From positions 1-13,262 of the forward strand of contig JACMNZ010000048.1 of the NCBI GenBank assembly GCA_014378285.1: DNA of 13,262 nucleotides, in the 5' to 3' direction. A model generated the notes under the pieces. The model had not been told where the DNA came from. It saw nothing but the letters and a program-made list of their open reading frames with translations, and made no database searches. A program made the position numbers and the translations under genes. How positions within the stretch are numbered: position 1 is the first letter of the stretch; the number at the start of each line of letters is the position of its first letter. Shown here one piece after another: positions 1 through 8,511 of this stretch. This DNA comes from Pseudopedobacter sp. (GTDB lineage: Bacteria > Bacteroidota > Bacteroidia > Sphingobacteriales > Sphingobacteriaceae).

Positions 1-171
1 TGGAGTGTGCGTAAACTCTGCCACATGATAAGTCGTAATTATTTCTTCTTTGGTTAAACCAAATCTTAAACGAATTTTTCTACGCTTAACAGTGACGGCT
101 TTGTCTGATAGGCCAAACATTTCTTTCATCGCTTGATTGTCAACAATCATTAGGTTTTTTGTAGGTTTCAT
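1..171 (-). CDS. Hypothetical protein, N-terminal part (runs off the left edge)
   Basis: An open frame starts at an ATG whose first base is 171 and reads leftward without a stop to the window edge, giving 57 residues. I do not recognise the family. The protein begins MKPTKNLMIVDNQ and then has a basic stretch around residues 15-36 (MKEMFGLSDKAVTVKRRKIR) that could form a helix-turn-helix-like unit, but this is only an impression. A weak Bacteroidota-type promoter lies 30-60 bp upstream, which supports the start. The gene is divergent from the restriction operon and separated from it by 500 bp, so it is probably an independent neighbour. The C-terminal part is outside the window, so its length and function cannot be judged. 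Confidence 0.5.
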   Translation of the reverse strand, partial: MKPTKNLMIVDNQAMKEMFGLSDKAVTVKRRKIRLRFGLTKEEIITTYHVAEFTHTP

Positions 172-200
172 GATACTCTTTAATTAGGTAAAACAATACC

Positions 201-231
201 CTAAATTAACTATTTCGAAACATAATTACAA
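201..231 (-). promoter_or_regulatory. Possible Bacteroidota-type promoter for the leftward gene
   Basis: On the minus strand, TTG (229-231) is followed after 20 bases by TAATTTAG (208 to 201). Known Bacteroidota promoters have TTTG near -33 and TAnnTTTG near -7, so the -7 box matches at all but one fixed position and the -33 box is partial. The site would start transcription roughly 25 bases before the ATG at 171. AT-rich DNA gives such matches by chance, hence low confidence. Confidence 0.25.
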
Positions 232-524
232 TACCAACAATCTGGTATTTTTCATTTATTTTAACTGTCAAGTAATTTTTGTGGAAATGTTTGGGTAGAT
301 TGGGGTTTAAAATAGGGGCTATTAAACGGTTGTAAACGATTAAGAGTTGAATAAAGATCTTATTTACCTGCAAGCCTAACTGATGACAGTGCAACAATGA
401 ACAAAAGAACAAAACACAAACATATGACTGAACATATAAACAATCAGAGCGCTAACCTAAGAGTCAACGCCTCTGTATTTTTTTACCATAGCAAATTTTT
501 AAATTCAATTTCTAATTAGCTGCA

Positions 525-539
525 CAAATGGCACATTTG
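525..539. promoter_or_regulatory. Perfect 6-bp inverted repeat, possible operator
   Basis: CAAATG, a three-base centre GCA, then CATTTG form a perfect palindrome about 130 bp before the hsdM start. A dyad of this size upstream of a restriction operon could bind a dimeric repressor. No regulator gene is visible in the window, and such palindromes arise by chance, so the role is speculative. Confidence 0.2.
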
Positions 540-671
540 GTTTTGCCCATCACACAAGGCGACCCTTTGCAAAACAAAAAGAGCCATTTTTTGATATCGC
601 ACCCAAAAAGACATTAGCATTTAAAACTTAAATTAGCCGACACAAATAATATAAAATATTGATACCATAAA

Positions 672-2252
672 ATGACAAAACAGAAGAAAGAAGTAAAAGA
701 AAAACCTATTGAAGTCACCTTATGGGAAGCTGCAAATAAACTAAGAGGCAGTGTAGAACCGGCCGAATATAAACATGTGGTTTTAGGGTTGATCTTCTTA
801 AAATTCACCAGTGATAAATTTGAAGAACACCGCCAAAAACTAATTGCAGAGGACAAAGAAAAATATATAGAAATGCCCGATTTCTATAATATGAGTAATG
901 TGTTCTATTTGGATGAAATATCCAGATGGGATTATATCATTAAGTACGCCAAACAAGAAGATATTGCTTTAAAGATTGATACCGCATTACATACCATAGA
1001 GAAAAACAACAAAGCATTAAAAGGCGCATTGCCAGATAATTATTTCTCCCGATTAGGATTAGACACTAACAAACTCGCTTCCTTATTAGACACCATTAAC
1101 GAAATGGATACGCTAAAGGATAAAGCGCATGATTTAGTGGGTAAAGTGTATGAGTATTTCCTATCTAAATTTGCCTTGGCAGAGGGAAAAGGAAAAGGAG
1201 AATTTTATACCCCGAAAAGTATTGTCAATCTAATTGCCGAAATGATAGAACCCTATAAAGGCATCATTTACGATCCTGCCTGTGGCTCGGGTGGTATGTT
1301 TGTGCAATCCATTAAGTTTATTAATGCCCACCATGGCAATACCAAAGAGGTTTCCATTTATGGGCAGGAGTACACAAATACCACCTATAAACTGGCAAAG
1401 ATGAACTTGGCTATCCGAGGGATTACCGCCAATTTAGGTTTAAAAGCTGCCGACACTTTTGGTGATGACCAGCATAAAGATCTAAAAGCCGATTTCATTA
1501 TGGCTAACCCACCTTTTAACCAAAAAGACTGGCGAGCAGATAACGAATTGGTAGACGACCCACGTTGGAGAGGTTATGATGTACCCCCAAAAAGCAATGC
1601 CAATTACGGTTGGATATTGAACATGGTAAGTAAACTATCCGACAATGGCATTGCAGGTTTTATATTGGCAAACGGAGCGCTTAGCGGCGGTGGCGAAGAA
1701 TATAAAATACGCCGTAAATTAATTAAAAATCATTTGGTGGAAGCCATTCTGGTTTTACCTCAAGGAATGTTTTATACAACACCAATAAGTGTGTCCATTT
1801 GGATTTTAAATAAAAACAAAAAAGCCCATAGCAGAAGCATTGGAGATGAAGAACGTCATTACAGAAACCGTGAAAAGGAAATTCTTTTTATGGATTTACG
1901 ACAAACATGTGAGCCATTTGAAAAGAAATTTACACAGTTTGCTCCTGAGGATATTAAAAAAGTTGTGGACACTTATCATCAATGGCAGGTTTCGACTCCG
2001 CTCAACCTGGCAGGCTATCAAAATATCCCTGAGTTTTGTTACTCCGCTACTTTAGCCGAAGTAGAAAAAAAAGATTTCTCTTTAGTGCCTAGTAAATATA
2101 TTGAGTTTGTAAATCGAGATGAAAACATTGACTTTAACAAAAAAATGCAAACTCTGCAAACTGAGTTTTTTGAATTATTGAAAGCAGAAGCTGCTTCAAA
2201 AAATGATTTGCTAACCGTATTTAAAGACTTAGGTTATGAAATCAAATTATAG
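672..2252 (+). CDS. hsdM: Type I restriction-modification system, DNA methyltransferase subunit HsdM
   Basis: This is the modification subunit (526 aa). With HsdS it transfers a methyl group from S-adenosylmethionine to N6 of adenine in both halves of a split target. With HsdR added it forms the restriction complex. The N-terminal helical HsdM_N domain covers about residues 12-150. The methylase domain follows: GEFYTP (176-181), the SAM-binding motif I DPACGSGGMF (201-210), GQE (231-233), and the catalytic motif IV NPPF (279-282) that marks an amino-methyltransferase. Length is typical of the family and all key motifs are intact. The start gives the expected N-terminus just before the HsdM_N helices. 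Its last 17 bases overlap hsdS in another frame, so the two are probably translationally coupled. It is the first gene of the operon. Confidence 0.96.
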   Translation: MTKQKKEVKEKPIEVTLWEAANKLRGSVEPAEYKHVVLGLIFLKFTSDKFEEHRQKLIAEDKEKYIEMPDFYNMSNVFYLDEISRWDYIIKYAKQEDIALKIDTALHTIEKNNKALKGALPDNYFSRLGLDTNKLASLLDTINEMDTLKDKAHDLVGKVYEYFLSKFALAEGKGKGEFYTPKSIVNLIAEMIEPYKGIIYDPACGSGGMFVQSIKFINAHHGNTKEVSIYGQEYTNTTYKLAKMNLAIRGITANLGLKAADTFGDDQHKDLKADFIMANPPFNQKDWRADNELVDDPRWRGYDVPPKSNANYGWILNMVSKLSDNGIAGFILANGALSGGGEEYKIRRKLIKNHLVEAILVLPQGMFYTTPISVSIWILNKNKKAHSRSIGDEERHYRNREKEILFMDLRQTCEPFEKKFTQFAPEDIKKVVDTYHQWQVSTPLNLAGYQNIPEFCYSATLAEVEKKDFSLVPSKYIEFVNRDENIDFNKKMQTLQTEFFELLKAEAASKNDLLTVFKDLGYEIKL

Positions 2253-3453
2253 TGAGTTAGGTAAATATATTAGAGAGGTTAACGAACGTAATTCAGACCT
2301 GCTAATTACAAATCTTTTAGGCGTGAGTATGGAAAAAACATTTATTCCCTCAGTTGCTAATCTCAACGGGGTTGATTTGTCAATTTACAAAGTTTTAAGA
2401 AAAGAACAATTAGCTTGTAAGTTAATGAGTGTTGGTCGTGATGAAAAACTGCCCGTCGATTTGTATAATGATGAAAAACCAGCAATTATATCTTCAGCAT
2501 ATTATGTATTTGAACCAAGTGATAAAAATGAACTATTACCTGAGTATTTAATGATGTGGCTTTGCCGACCTGAAAATGACAGATATATCGGTTACATAAG
2601 TGGAGGCGATGTAAGAGGTGGTATATCTTGGGAAACATTTTGTAGAACACCAATTAAAGTTCCTTCAATTGAAAAACAAAAAGAAATTGTAAAAGAATAC
2701 CAAGTTATCCAAAACCGTATTGCTATAAACCAGCAATTGATACAAAAACTAGAAGAAACTGCACAGGCTATTTATAAGGAGTGGTTTATGGATTTTGAAT
2801 TTCCTGATGAAAACGGGAGGCCTTATAAAAGTAACGGGGGGGAGATGGTTTGGTGTGAGGAATTGGAGAAAGAGATTCCGGAGGGATGGGAAGTAAAACC
2901 ATTTACTAAAATTATTAAACTTAGTGGAGGCGGAACACCTGATACAAATAAAGAAAAATATTGGGACGGCAATATCCCTTTTTTTACACCAGCCGATGTT
3001 GTAAGTAGTTATTATTCAATTCAAACAGAAAAAAACATATCTGAACTAGGCTTAAAAAATAGTAGCACAAAATTGTATCCTTTTAATACAGTTTTTGTAA
3101 CCGCAAGAGGAACTGTAGGTGCAATCTCAATTGCTGGCTGCGAAATGTCAATGAACCAAAGTTGTTATGCAATTACTGGGATGAACGGAATGAACCAATA
3201 TTTCGCTCATCAAATCACATTATCTGCAATTGAAAAACTAAAAAATGAGGCAGTAGGGGCTGTTTTCGCAGCATTAGTAACTAAAGATTTTGAAAGTCAA
3301 ATTTTGATTGAACCAGATGAACAATCAGTTAAAGTTTTTGGACTAAAAATAAAACCAATTTATGATTATATTTTGAACACTGTTGTTCTAAACCAAAAGC
3401 TAACTGAACTAAAAGACTTATTGCTTTCTAAATTGGCAACAATAAAAGATTAA
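2236..3453 (+). CDS. hsdS: Type I restriction-modification system, specificity subunit HsdS
   Basis: This is the target-recognition subunit (405 aa), full length with two half-repeats. The first target-recognition domain covers about residues 1-145 (the LITNLLGVSMEK segment is characteristic). A central helical spacer runs about 146-185 (KQKEIVKEY, then a coiled-coil-like run ending KEWFMDFEFP). A linker with NGRPYKSNGGEMVW (193-206) leads to EIPEGWEV and the second recognition domain, about 213-375 (GGGTP at 231-235, YWDGNIPFFTPADV at 242-255). A second helical spacer closes the protein (LNQKLTELKDLLLSKL, 385-400). The two domains differ in sequence, as expected for a bipartite asymmetric target. 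The start overlaps hsdM by 17 bp and is preceded by an AGG. A G7 run interrupts the linker codons (see separate entry). The actual DNA target cannot be read from the sequence. Confidence 0.95.
   Translation: MKSNYSELGKYIREVNERNSDLLITNLLGVSMEKTFIPSVANLNGVDLSIYKVLRKEQLACKLMSVGRDEKLPVDLYNDEKPAIISSAYYVFEPSDKNELLPEYLMMWLCRPENDRYIGYISGGDVRGGISWETFCRTPIKVPSIEKQKEIVKEYQVIQNRIAINQQLIQKLEETAQAIYKEWFMDFEFPDENGRPYKSNGGEMVWCEELEKEIPEGWEVKPFTKIIKLSGGGTPDTNKEKYWDGNIPFFTPADVVSSYYSIQTEKNISELGLKNSSTKLYPFNTVFVTARGTVGAISIAGCEMSMNQSCYAITGMNGMNQYFAHQITLSAIEKLKNEAVGAVFAALVTKDFESQILIEPDEQSVKVFGLKIKPIYDYILNTVVLNQKLTELKDLLLSKLATIKD
2836..2842 (+). repeat. G7 homopolymer in the hsdS linker
   Basis: Seven consecutive G lie in codons for Asn-Gly-Gly-Glu at about residues 200-203 of HsdS, between the two recognition domains. 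Reading through by eye, loss of one G leads to a TAA at about 2895, and gain of one G leads to a TGA within about six codons. Either slip would give a product of roughly 207-220 residues that keeps the first recognition domain and central helix but loses the second. Whether the tract varies in the population is not known from this single sequence. Confidence 0.6.
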
Positions 3454-3470
3454 AATCTACAACTATTCAT

Positions 3471-6400
3471 ATGGAAAATAACAATGCTAAATTCTTAACA
3501 AATACACCAATTGGAAAAGATGAGTTTGAGGGTAAATCCCAAGAAAAAATTGCAAATGTTTTAGCAGAAGTGATAAAAACAAATGATTTTCAAGTTCTTG
3601 GAATTGAAGGCTCTTGGGGAACTGGAAAAAGTAATCTGGTAAAAATTTTAGATAATAAACTTACAGATTATACCTTTTTCATGTATGATGTTTGGGGCCA
3701 TCAAGAAGACGAGCAAAGAAGAGCGATACTAGTTGAATTGACTGAACTACTTTCAAATAGTGATAAAATGTTAGTTGGTAATAATCAGAAATGGAAAGAT
3801 AAACTAGAAATATTATTGTCAAAAAGTAAATCAATTACAACCACTAATTTACCTTATTTAAGTATTGGATTTTTATTCTCACTTTTTGCAATTGTATATA
3901 TTCCAGCTGTAAATACTTTTAAAGATAAAAATGGTGACTATTTCGGTGTTGAAAATTTGTTCTGGAAGATTATATTGGTTGTTTTTCCGCTTTTAATTGT
4001 TTTCGGAATATTTCTATGGAATTTAGTTTGTAGTTGGTTGAAAAAGGAAGGAGTTTTAAAATCATTTAAACTTTCCGCTCAAAAAACTTTACAGGTTTAT
4101 ACCAATAAACAGGAAAAGGAAACAAGAATAGAAGCTATTTCTGATAGCGAACCTTCTGTTAAAGAATTTAGGTCATGGATGAAAGAGATTGATGTTGATT
4201 TAGGTGAAAAGAAGCTCATTTTAGTTTTTGACAATTTTGACAGACTACCTAAAAAGCAAATATTAAGTATTTGGTCTTCAATTCATATTTTCTTTGCTGA
4301 AGAAAGATATAAAAACATTAAAGTTATTATCCCATTTGATAGGCAACATTTAAAAAATGCTTTCAGTGATTTAAATAGTCAAGATAAACAAAGTGACTTT
4401 GCTAATGATTATGTGAACAAGACGTTTGATTTAGTTTATAGAGTTTCACAACCCATTCTTTCAGATTGGAAGAAATTTTTCAAAGCAAAATGGGACGAAG
4501 CTTTTACAAATTCAGATGAAAAGGTATTTCTTAAAGTTCAACAAATTTATGAAGTATTCAGGCCATCCATCACCCCACGTGAAATAATCACATTCATAAA
4601 TGGAGTTGTTTCTTATCACTTACTGGATAAAAATATACCATTAAATTATGTTTCATTATTTGTACTTAATCAAGATGAAATATTAAAAGATCCTTTAAAA
4701 GCGATAACTCAACCAGAATTTTTAAAAGGGTTAAGTTATGTATACGCGGATGATGAAGATTTTCAAAAATACATCACAGCGTTATCATATCAAATTGACC
4801 CTAAAAACGCTTTAGAAATAGCTTACAGGAAACAGCTGAAAGAAAGCTTGGTAAACAATAACCCAGAATTGCTGATTGAAATTTCAAAAACGAATGTTTT
4901 TGCACAAATAGTTTTTGCGGTATTAAATGAGCTTGAAAATTATGATAATCCAATTTTGGCTTTGGATAAATTAGATGCAGAATCTAATATTAATGAAATT
5001 GAGATACAATCAATTTGGGATAATATCTACTATAAGCAAATTAAAAATAGTCAAACTCAATTTACTTATAATGATTCTCAGAAGTTATTCCTAAAGCATA
5101 TATCTATTGATAAAAGTAAGACATACCTCAATAAAATTCTTAAAGAATTAAGATTAAATGAAGAATTTGAGGCAATAGAATTCTCTAATATAGTTGATGG
5201 TTTAAACAAATTTTTAGAAGGCGAAAAAATTGATATTGATTTAAATGAAATAATTGAAGGTTTAAAACCTAAATCAGTACCTGCTGAATCTTTAATGAAT
5301 TTAATTGCACTTAAAGAAGATAATTTTTACAATTATAAACTAGAATCGGATAATAATGATGTTAATTCTTATTTAATTAATCTTGATGTAGAAAAATTAA
5401 GAAATATCAAATTTTTACCAAAACTATTACCAAAATATAAACTAGGTGGTTTTAAGGAAGAACTTGAAATCAAAGTACAAGCATATAAATCATCTGCGTT
5501 TAGTAATCTTCAAATCCTGTACAGTAGACTAAAGGAAATATCAGAAAAACCTATTACAATGTGGCTTAATGATCAGGAGATTTATACACTATTCTCTCAA
5601 ACGCCACCAAGCGAAGAATTTTATTATGATTTAGTATGTATGCGTATAGCTAGATTGAATAAATTTAGTACTTCTTATATACATCAATTTACAAGTATTC
5701 TTGCTTCTGAGGATGATGCTGTAACGAAAAAAGTAGCTGAAAGGATTGAATTTTATATCAATTTTGGTGATTTACTTATCAATTGTAAAGCATTTGAAAG
5801 CCAGCTTCTATTTATTAATGTAGTTAAAAAACTAATTAACAATAATTATGGTGTCTCAAAACTGCTTGTTAAAAAAGTGTTAGCTGAATTTGAAAATATT
5901 GTTGATAGCACAAAGATTGAAACGGATAAGTTTCTAAATAAATTAGATAATTGGAGCTACAATGATTTTGCAAAAATTGATGTACCTACATTTCCAAATT
6001 CACTATATGAAAGTTGCTATACAATAGATAATAGATTGACAAAAAAGCTTTTAACAGCGGCAGAAGATTACTTTCTATCATTTACTAAAGAACAATGGAT
6101 AGCTACTTTTAGCGATTTCAATTCTAAAGATTTTAAGCTGTTAAAAGTATTGAATTTTAATCAATGGGATATCGAAGCCAAAGAAAGTTTAAAATCTGTG
6201 TTATATATACAAATAGATAATAAGGCTTTTGATAATATTGGCGATTGGGAATTTTTACTAAACAGCTTTAAATTATCAGAAAATGGTATCACTAGTATTC
6301 TTAAGGATGTTAGAGATAAACTTTATAATAACAGGGATTTAACAACAGATAAAGTATTTAAGTTCTTTTTACCATATTTTATGGAGGAATCAACCTTAAA

Positions 6401-6644
6401 CGAAAATCCAAATGAGAATTTTAGAACAATTATAAAAACAGAATTTTTAAATGACGATGATGCAATCAACCTATTAATTAAAAATGCTTCTGACATTAAA
6501 GAATTAATGAAAATCTCTAATCCAAAGGATGTAAAGGATTTTAAACAAATCATTAGGGAAAAAATTGAAGCAAATGAATTGGTTAAAGAATTAGCAAAAA
6601 GTCTTGATATAAAGCCAGAAAAGAAAATTGAAAAAAAAGATTAG
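3471..6644 (+). CDS. KAP-family P-loop NTPase with two membrane segments
   Basis: This is a large membrane-anchored nucleoside triphosphatase (1057 aa). The KAP family is known for a P-loop domain with transmembrane helices inserted between Walker A and Walker B, and includes the phage-exclusion protein PifA. Seen here: Walker A GSWGTGKS (47-54), hydrophobic segments at about 127-147 and 166-189, Walker B LILVFDNFDRL (249-259), the strand KVIIPFDRQHL (284-293), and a TPRE segment (368-371). After residue 400 come about 650 residues of charged, probably helical sequence with no domain I recognise. It ends in a Lys/Glu-rich tail. It lies 17 bp after hsdS and 33 bp before the next gene, so it is surely co-transcribed. 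The DNA is visibly more AT-rich than hsdM, suggesting a separate origin. The trigger and target are unknown. Confidence 0.88.
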   Translation: MENNNAKFLTNTPIGKDEFEGKSQEKIANVLAEVIKTNDFQVLGIEGSWGTGKSNLVKILDNKLTDYTFFMYDVWGHQEDEQRRAILVELTELLSNSDKMLVGNNQKWKDKLEILLSKSKSITTTNLPYLSIGFLFSLFAIVYIPAVNTFKDKNGDYFGVENLFWKIILVVFPLLIVFGIFLWNLVCSWLKKEGVLKSFKLSAQKTLQVYTNKQEKETRIEAISDSEPSVKEFRSWMKEIDVDLGEKKLILVFDNFDRLPKKQILSIWSSIHIFFAEERYKNIKVIIPFDRQHLKNAFSDLNSQDKQSDFANDYVNKTFDLVYRVSQPILSDWKKFFKAKWDEAFTNSDEKVFLKVQQIYEVFRPSITPREIITFINGVVSYHLLDKNIPLNYVSLFVLNQDEILKDPLKAITQPEFLKGLSYVYADDEDFQKYITALSYQIDPKNALEIAYRKQLKESLVNNNPELLIEISKTNVFAQIVFAVLNELENYDNPILALDKLDAESNINEIEIQSIWDNIYYKQIKNSQTQFTYNDSQKLFLKHISIDKSKTYLNKILKELRLNEEFEAIEFSNIVDGLNKFLEGEKIDIDLNEIIEGLKPKSVPAESLMNLIALKEDNFYNYKLESDNNDVNSYLINLDVEKLRNIKFLPKLLPKYKLGGFKEELEIKVQAYKSSAFSNLQILYSRLKEISEKPITMWLNDQEIYTLFSQTPPSEEFYYDLVCMRIARLNKFSTSYIHQFTSILASEDDAVTKKVAERIEFYINFGDLLINCKAFESQLLFINVVKKLINNNYGVSKLLVKKVLAEFENIVDSTKIETDKFLNKLDNWSYNDFAKIDVPTFPNSLYESCYTIDNRLTKKLLTAAEDYFLSFTKEQWIATFSDFNSKDFKLLKVLNFNQWDIEAKESLKSVLYIQIDNKAFDNIGDWEFLLNSFKLSENGITSILKDVRDKLYNNRDLTTDKVFKFFLPYFMEESTLNENPNENFRTIIKTEFLNDDDAINLLIKNASDIKELMKISNPKDVKDFKQIIREKIEANELVKELAKSLDIKPEKKIEKKD

Positions 6645-6677
6645 TACTATTTAATCAACCTAAAACGCATTACCTAA

Positions 6678-8468
6678 ATGACAAAATACTCCGTACATCA
6701 ACAACCCGTAGAAACCCTATTAACTTGGATTAAATCTGGCGAAATAGCCATACCTGAAATTCAAAGACCCTTTGTTTGGAAAGCGGCAAGAGTTAGAGAT
6801 TTAATAGATTCTTTGTATCAGGGTTATCCGGTGGGTTATATCATCACTTGGCGTAACCCAGATGTAAAACTGAAAAACGGTGAGCTATCGGCTGGTAAAA
6901 AAGTACTGATAGATGGACAACAGCGCATTACTGCTTTAACAGCTGCCATTGTTGGGCAAAGAGTACTCAATAATAATTACAAAGAGATTTATATCCGTAT
7001 TGCTTTTAACCCCATTACCGAGAAGTTTGATGTATTGAATAAGGCGCATGAGAACAGCTCAGAATGGATCAATAGCATCAATCCCATTATTAATGATGAG
7101 ATTTCTATTAGCAAAGCCATCCGAACTTTTATGGATGCCAACCCAGAGACTGACCAAGATTTAATTGAAGAGCGCATAGAGAATTTAAAACGGATTAAGA
7201 ATAAACAAGTAGGGATTATAGAACTCGATCATTCTTTAGATATTGACACCGTTACCGAAATATTTATACGCATCAATCAAAAAGGGGTGGTATTAAGTAA
7301 TGCCGATTTTGTAATGTCGAAAATTGCGGCAGATGAAAGGCATGGCGGTAATAGAATGCGAAAACTGATAGATTATTTCTGTCGCTTAGTAGTAGATAAA
7401 GATTTTAACAAAAGCATTGTAGATAACGATAAAGCATTTTTTGAACACGATTATTATAAAGCCATTAAATGGATGGCAACAGGTACAGACGACCTCTATG
7501 TACCTGATTATGTGGATTTTTTAAGGGTTACTTTTACTTATAAGTTTAGCCGTGGTAAGTTTAGTGATTTGGTGGCTTTACTATCGGGTAGAAATTTTGA
7601 AAGCAGAACTTATGAAGACGAGATAGCCGAACGCAGTTTCCAAAATTTAGCGGATGGATTGTTGGATTTTGTAAACCAAACCAGTTATCAACGCTTTTTA
7701 ATGTTGATTCATTCTACGGGTTTAATCAGTAATAAATTAATATCCTCAAAAAACAGTTTAAATTTCTCTTATGCTTTGTATTTAAAATTGCGTAAAGATA
7801 GCATGCCCGATGCAGAGATTCAACATTTTGTAAAAAGGTGGTTAGTGATGTCATTATTAATAGGTAGGTATTCGGGATCTGCCGAATCTATGATAGATGA
7901 AGATATCAAACAAATAAATGAAAAAGGGATATCCGTTTATTTAAAACAAATGGAGCAATCACAACTAGGAGAAGGCTTTTGGGAGTTTGGTTTGGTAAGC
8001 ATTTTAGAGTCATCAAGCATTAATAACAATGCTTATAATGTGTATTTAGCGGCACAATGTCAATCTAATGCGAAAGCTTTTTTAGGAAAAACTATGAAAA
8101 TTAGCAGTTTGATTGAACAGAGAGGAGATATCCACCATATTTTCCCTAAAAAATATTTGATGAAGCACAATTTTGTACAAACACAGTACAATCAGGTGGC
8201 TAATTTTGTCTATACAGAACAGTCTACCAATGTTAAAGTAGGGATGCTTTCGCCGCTAGAATATATGGATAAGGTAAAGAAACAGATTGCTGCAAAAGTT
8301 TATGATATCAGTACCATTGATTCAGAAGAATTATTGAATGAGAATTTATTGCAAAATGACATTCCTGTAAGTATTGCAGAAGCAACTTATGAAGATTATG
8401 AAGATTTTTTAAAGAACAGAAGAGTTGCTATGGCAAAAAGGATTAAAAATTATTATGAGCAGTTGTAG
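6678..8468 (+). CDS. DUF262-DUF1524 protein, GmrSD-like (Type IV-like) nuclease
   Basis: This 596-aa protein joins a DUF262 N-terminal part to a DUF1524 HNH-like C-terminal nuclease. The same pair forms GmrSD and BrxU, enzymes that cut phage DNA carrying modified bases, and is also found in SspE, which senses phosphorothioate DNA. DUF262 signatures are IPEIQRPFVW (25-34) and LIDGQQRITAL (77-87); the DGQQR motif is the nucleotide-hydrolysis signature of the family. The middle, about 100-450, is the usual helical region. The nuclease motif is RGDIHHIFPKKYL (482-494), with the conserved Asn residues N509 and N518 and a PLEY segment after it. All expected catalytic residues are present, so it looks active. 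It sits 33 bp after the KAP gene and 43 bp before the transposase. Its actual substrate modification is not deducible. It could also act by abortive infection. Confidence 0.9.
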   Translation: MTKYSVHQQPVETLLTWIKSGEIAIPEIQRPFVWKAARVRDLIDSLYQGYPVGYIITWRNPDVKLKNGELSAGKKVLIDGQQRITALTAAIVGQRVLNNNYKEIYIRIAFNPITEKFDVLNKAHENSSEWINSINPIINDEISISKAIRTFMDANPETDQDLIEERIENLKRIKNKQVGIIELDHSLDIDTVTEIFIRINQKGVVLSNADFVMSKIAADERHGGNRMRKLIDYFCRLVVDKDFNKSIVDNDKAFFEHDYYKAIKWMATGTDDLYVPDYVDFLRVTFTYKFSRGKFSDLVALLSGRNFESRTYEDEIAERSFQNLADGLLDFVNQTSYQRFLMLIHSTGLISNKLISSKNSLNFSYALYLKLRKDSMPDAEIQHFVKRWLVMSLLIGRYSGSAESMIDEDIKQINEKGISVYLKQMEQSQLGEGFWEFGLVSILESSSINNNAYNVYLAAQCQSNAKAFLGKTMKISSLIEQRGDIHHIFPKKYLMKHNFVQTQYNQVANFVYTEQSTNVKVGMLSPLEYMDKVKKQIAAKVYDISTIDSEELLNENLLQNDIPVSIAEATYEDYEDFLKNRRVAMAKRIKNYYEQL

Positions 8469-8511
8469 CTAAATGCAGGAAAATATTTTGCTGTTCCAAT
8501 GATATTAACAA

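Larger units (their letters stand above)
172..671. other. Divergent intergenic region, no convincing gene
   Basis: This 500-bp AT-rich stretch separates the leftward partial gene from hsdM and should hold the promoters for both. I see the weak leftward promoter at 201-231 and a short perfect palindrome at 525-539. I found no TAnnTTTG box with a matching TTTG box close to hsdM. Short open frames exist (for example 397-519 plus, 206-412 minus, and a stop-to-stop stretch 512-613 minus), but none has a recognisable product. No tRNA or clear terminator was seen. Confidence 0.6.

Noticed and set aside
206..412. 68-codon minus-strand frame in the leader region
   Set aside because: The composition looks random, it matches no family I recognise, and it would overlap the likely promoter of the leftward gene.
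457..486. Weak hairpin AGAG...CTCT followed by a T run as a terminator
   Set aside because: A four-base stem with a seven-base loop is too weak, and no upstream plus-strand gene needs a terminator here.
397..519. 40-codon plus-strand frame in the leader region
   Set aside because: No recognisable product, no ribosome-binding signal and no conservation evidence; it lies in low-complexity AT-rich DNA.
512..613. Minus-strand open stretch ending in a Cys-rich tail (CKGSPCVMGKTKCAICAAN)
   Set aside because: The Cys pattern looks zinc-finger-like and could be a gene remnant, but there is no start codon, only 34 codons between stops, and no upstream coding continuation. Chance cannot be excluded.
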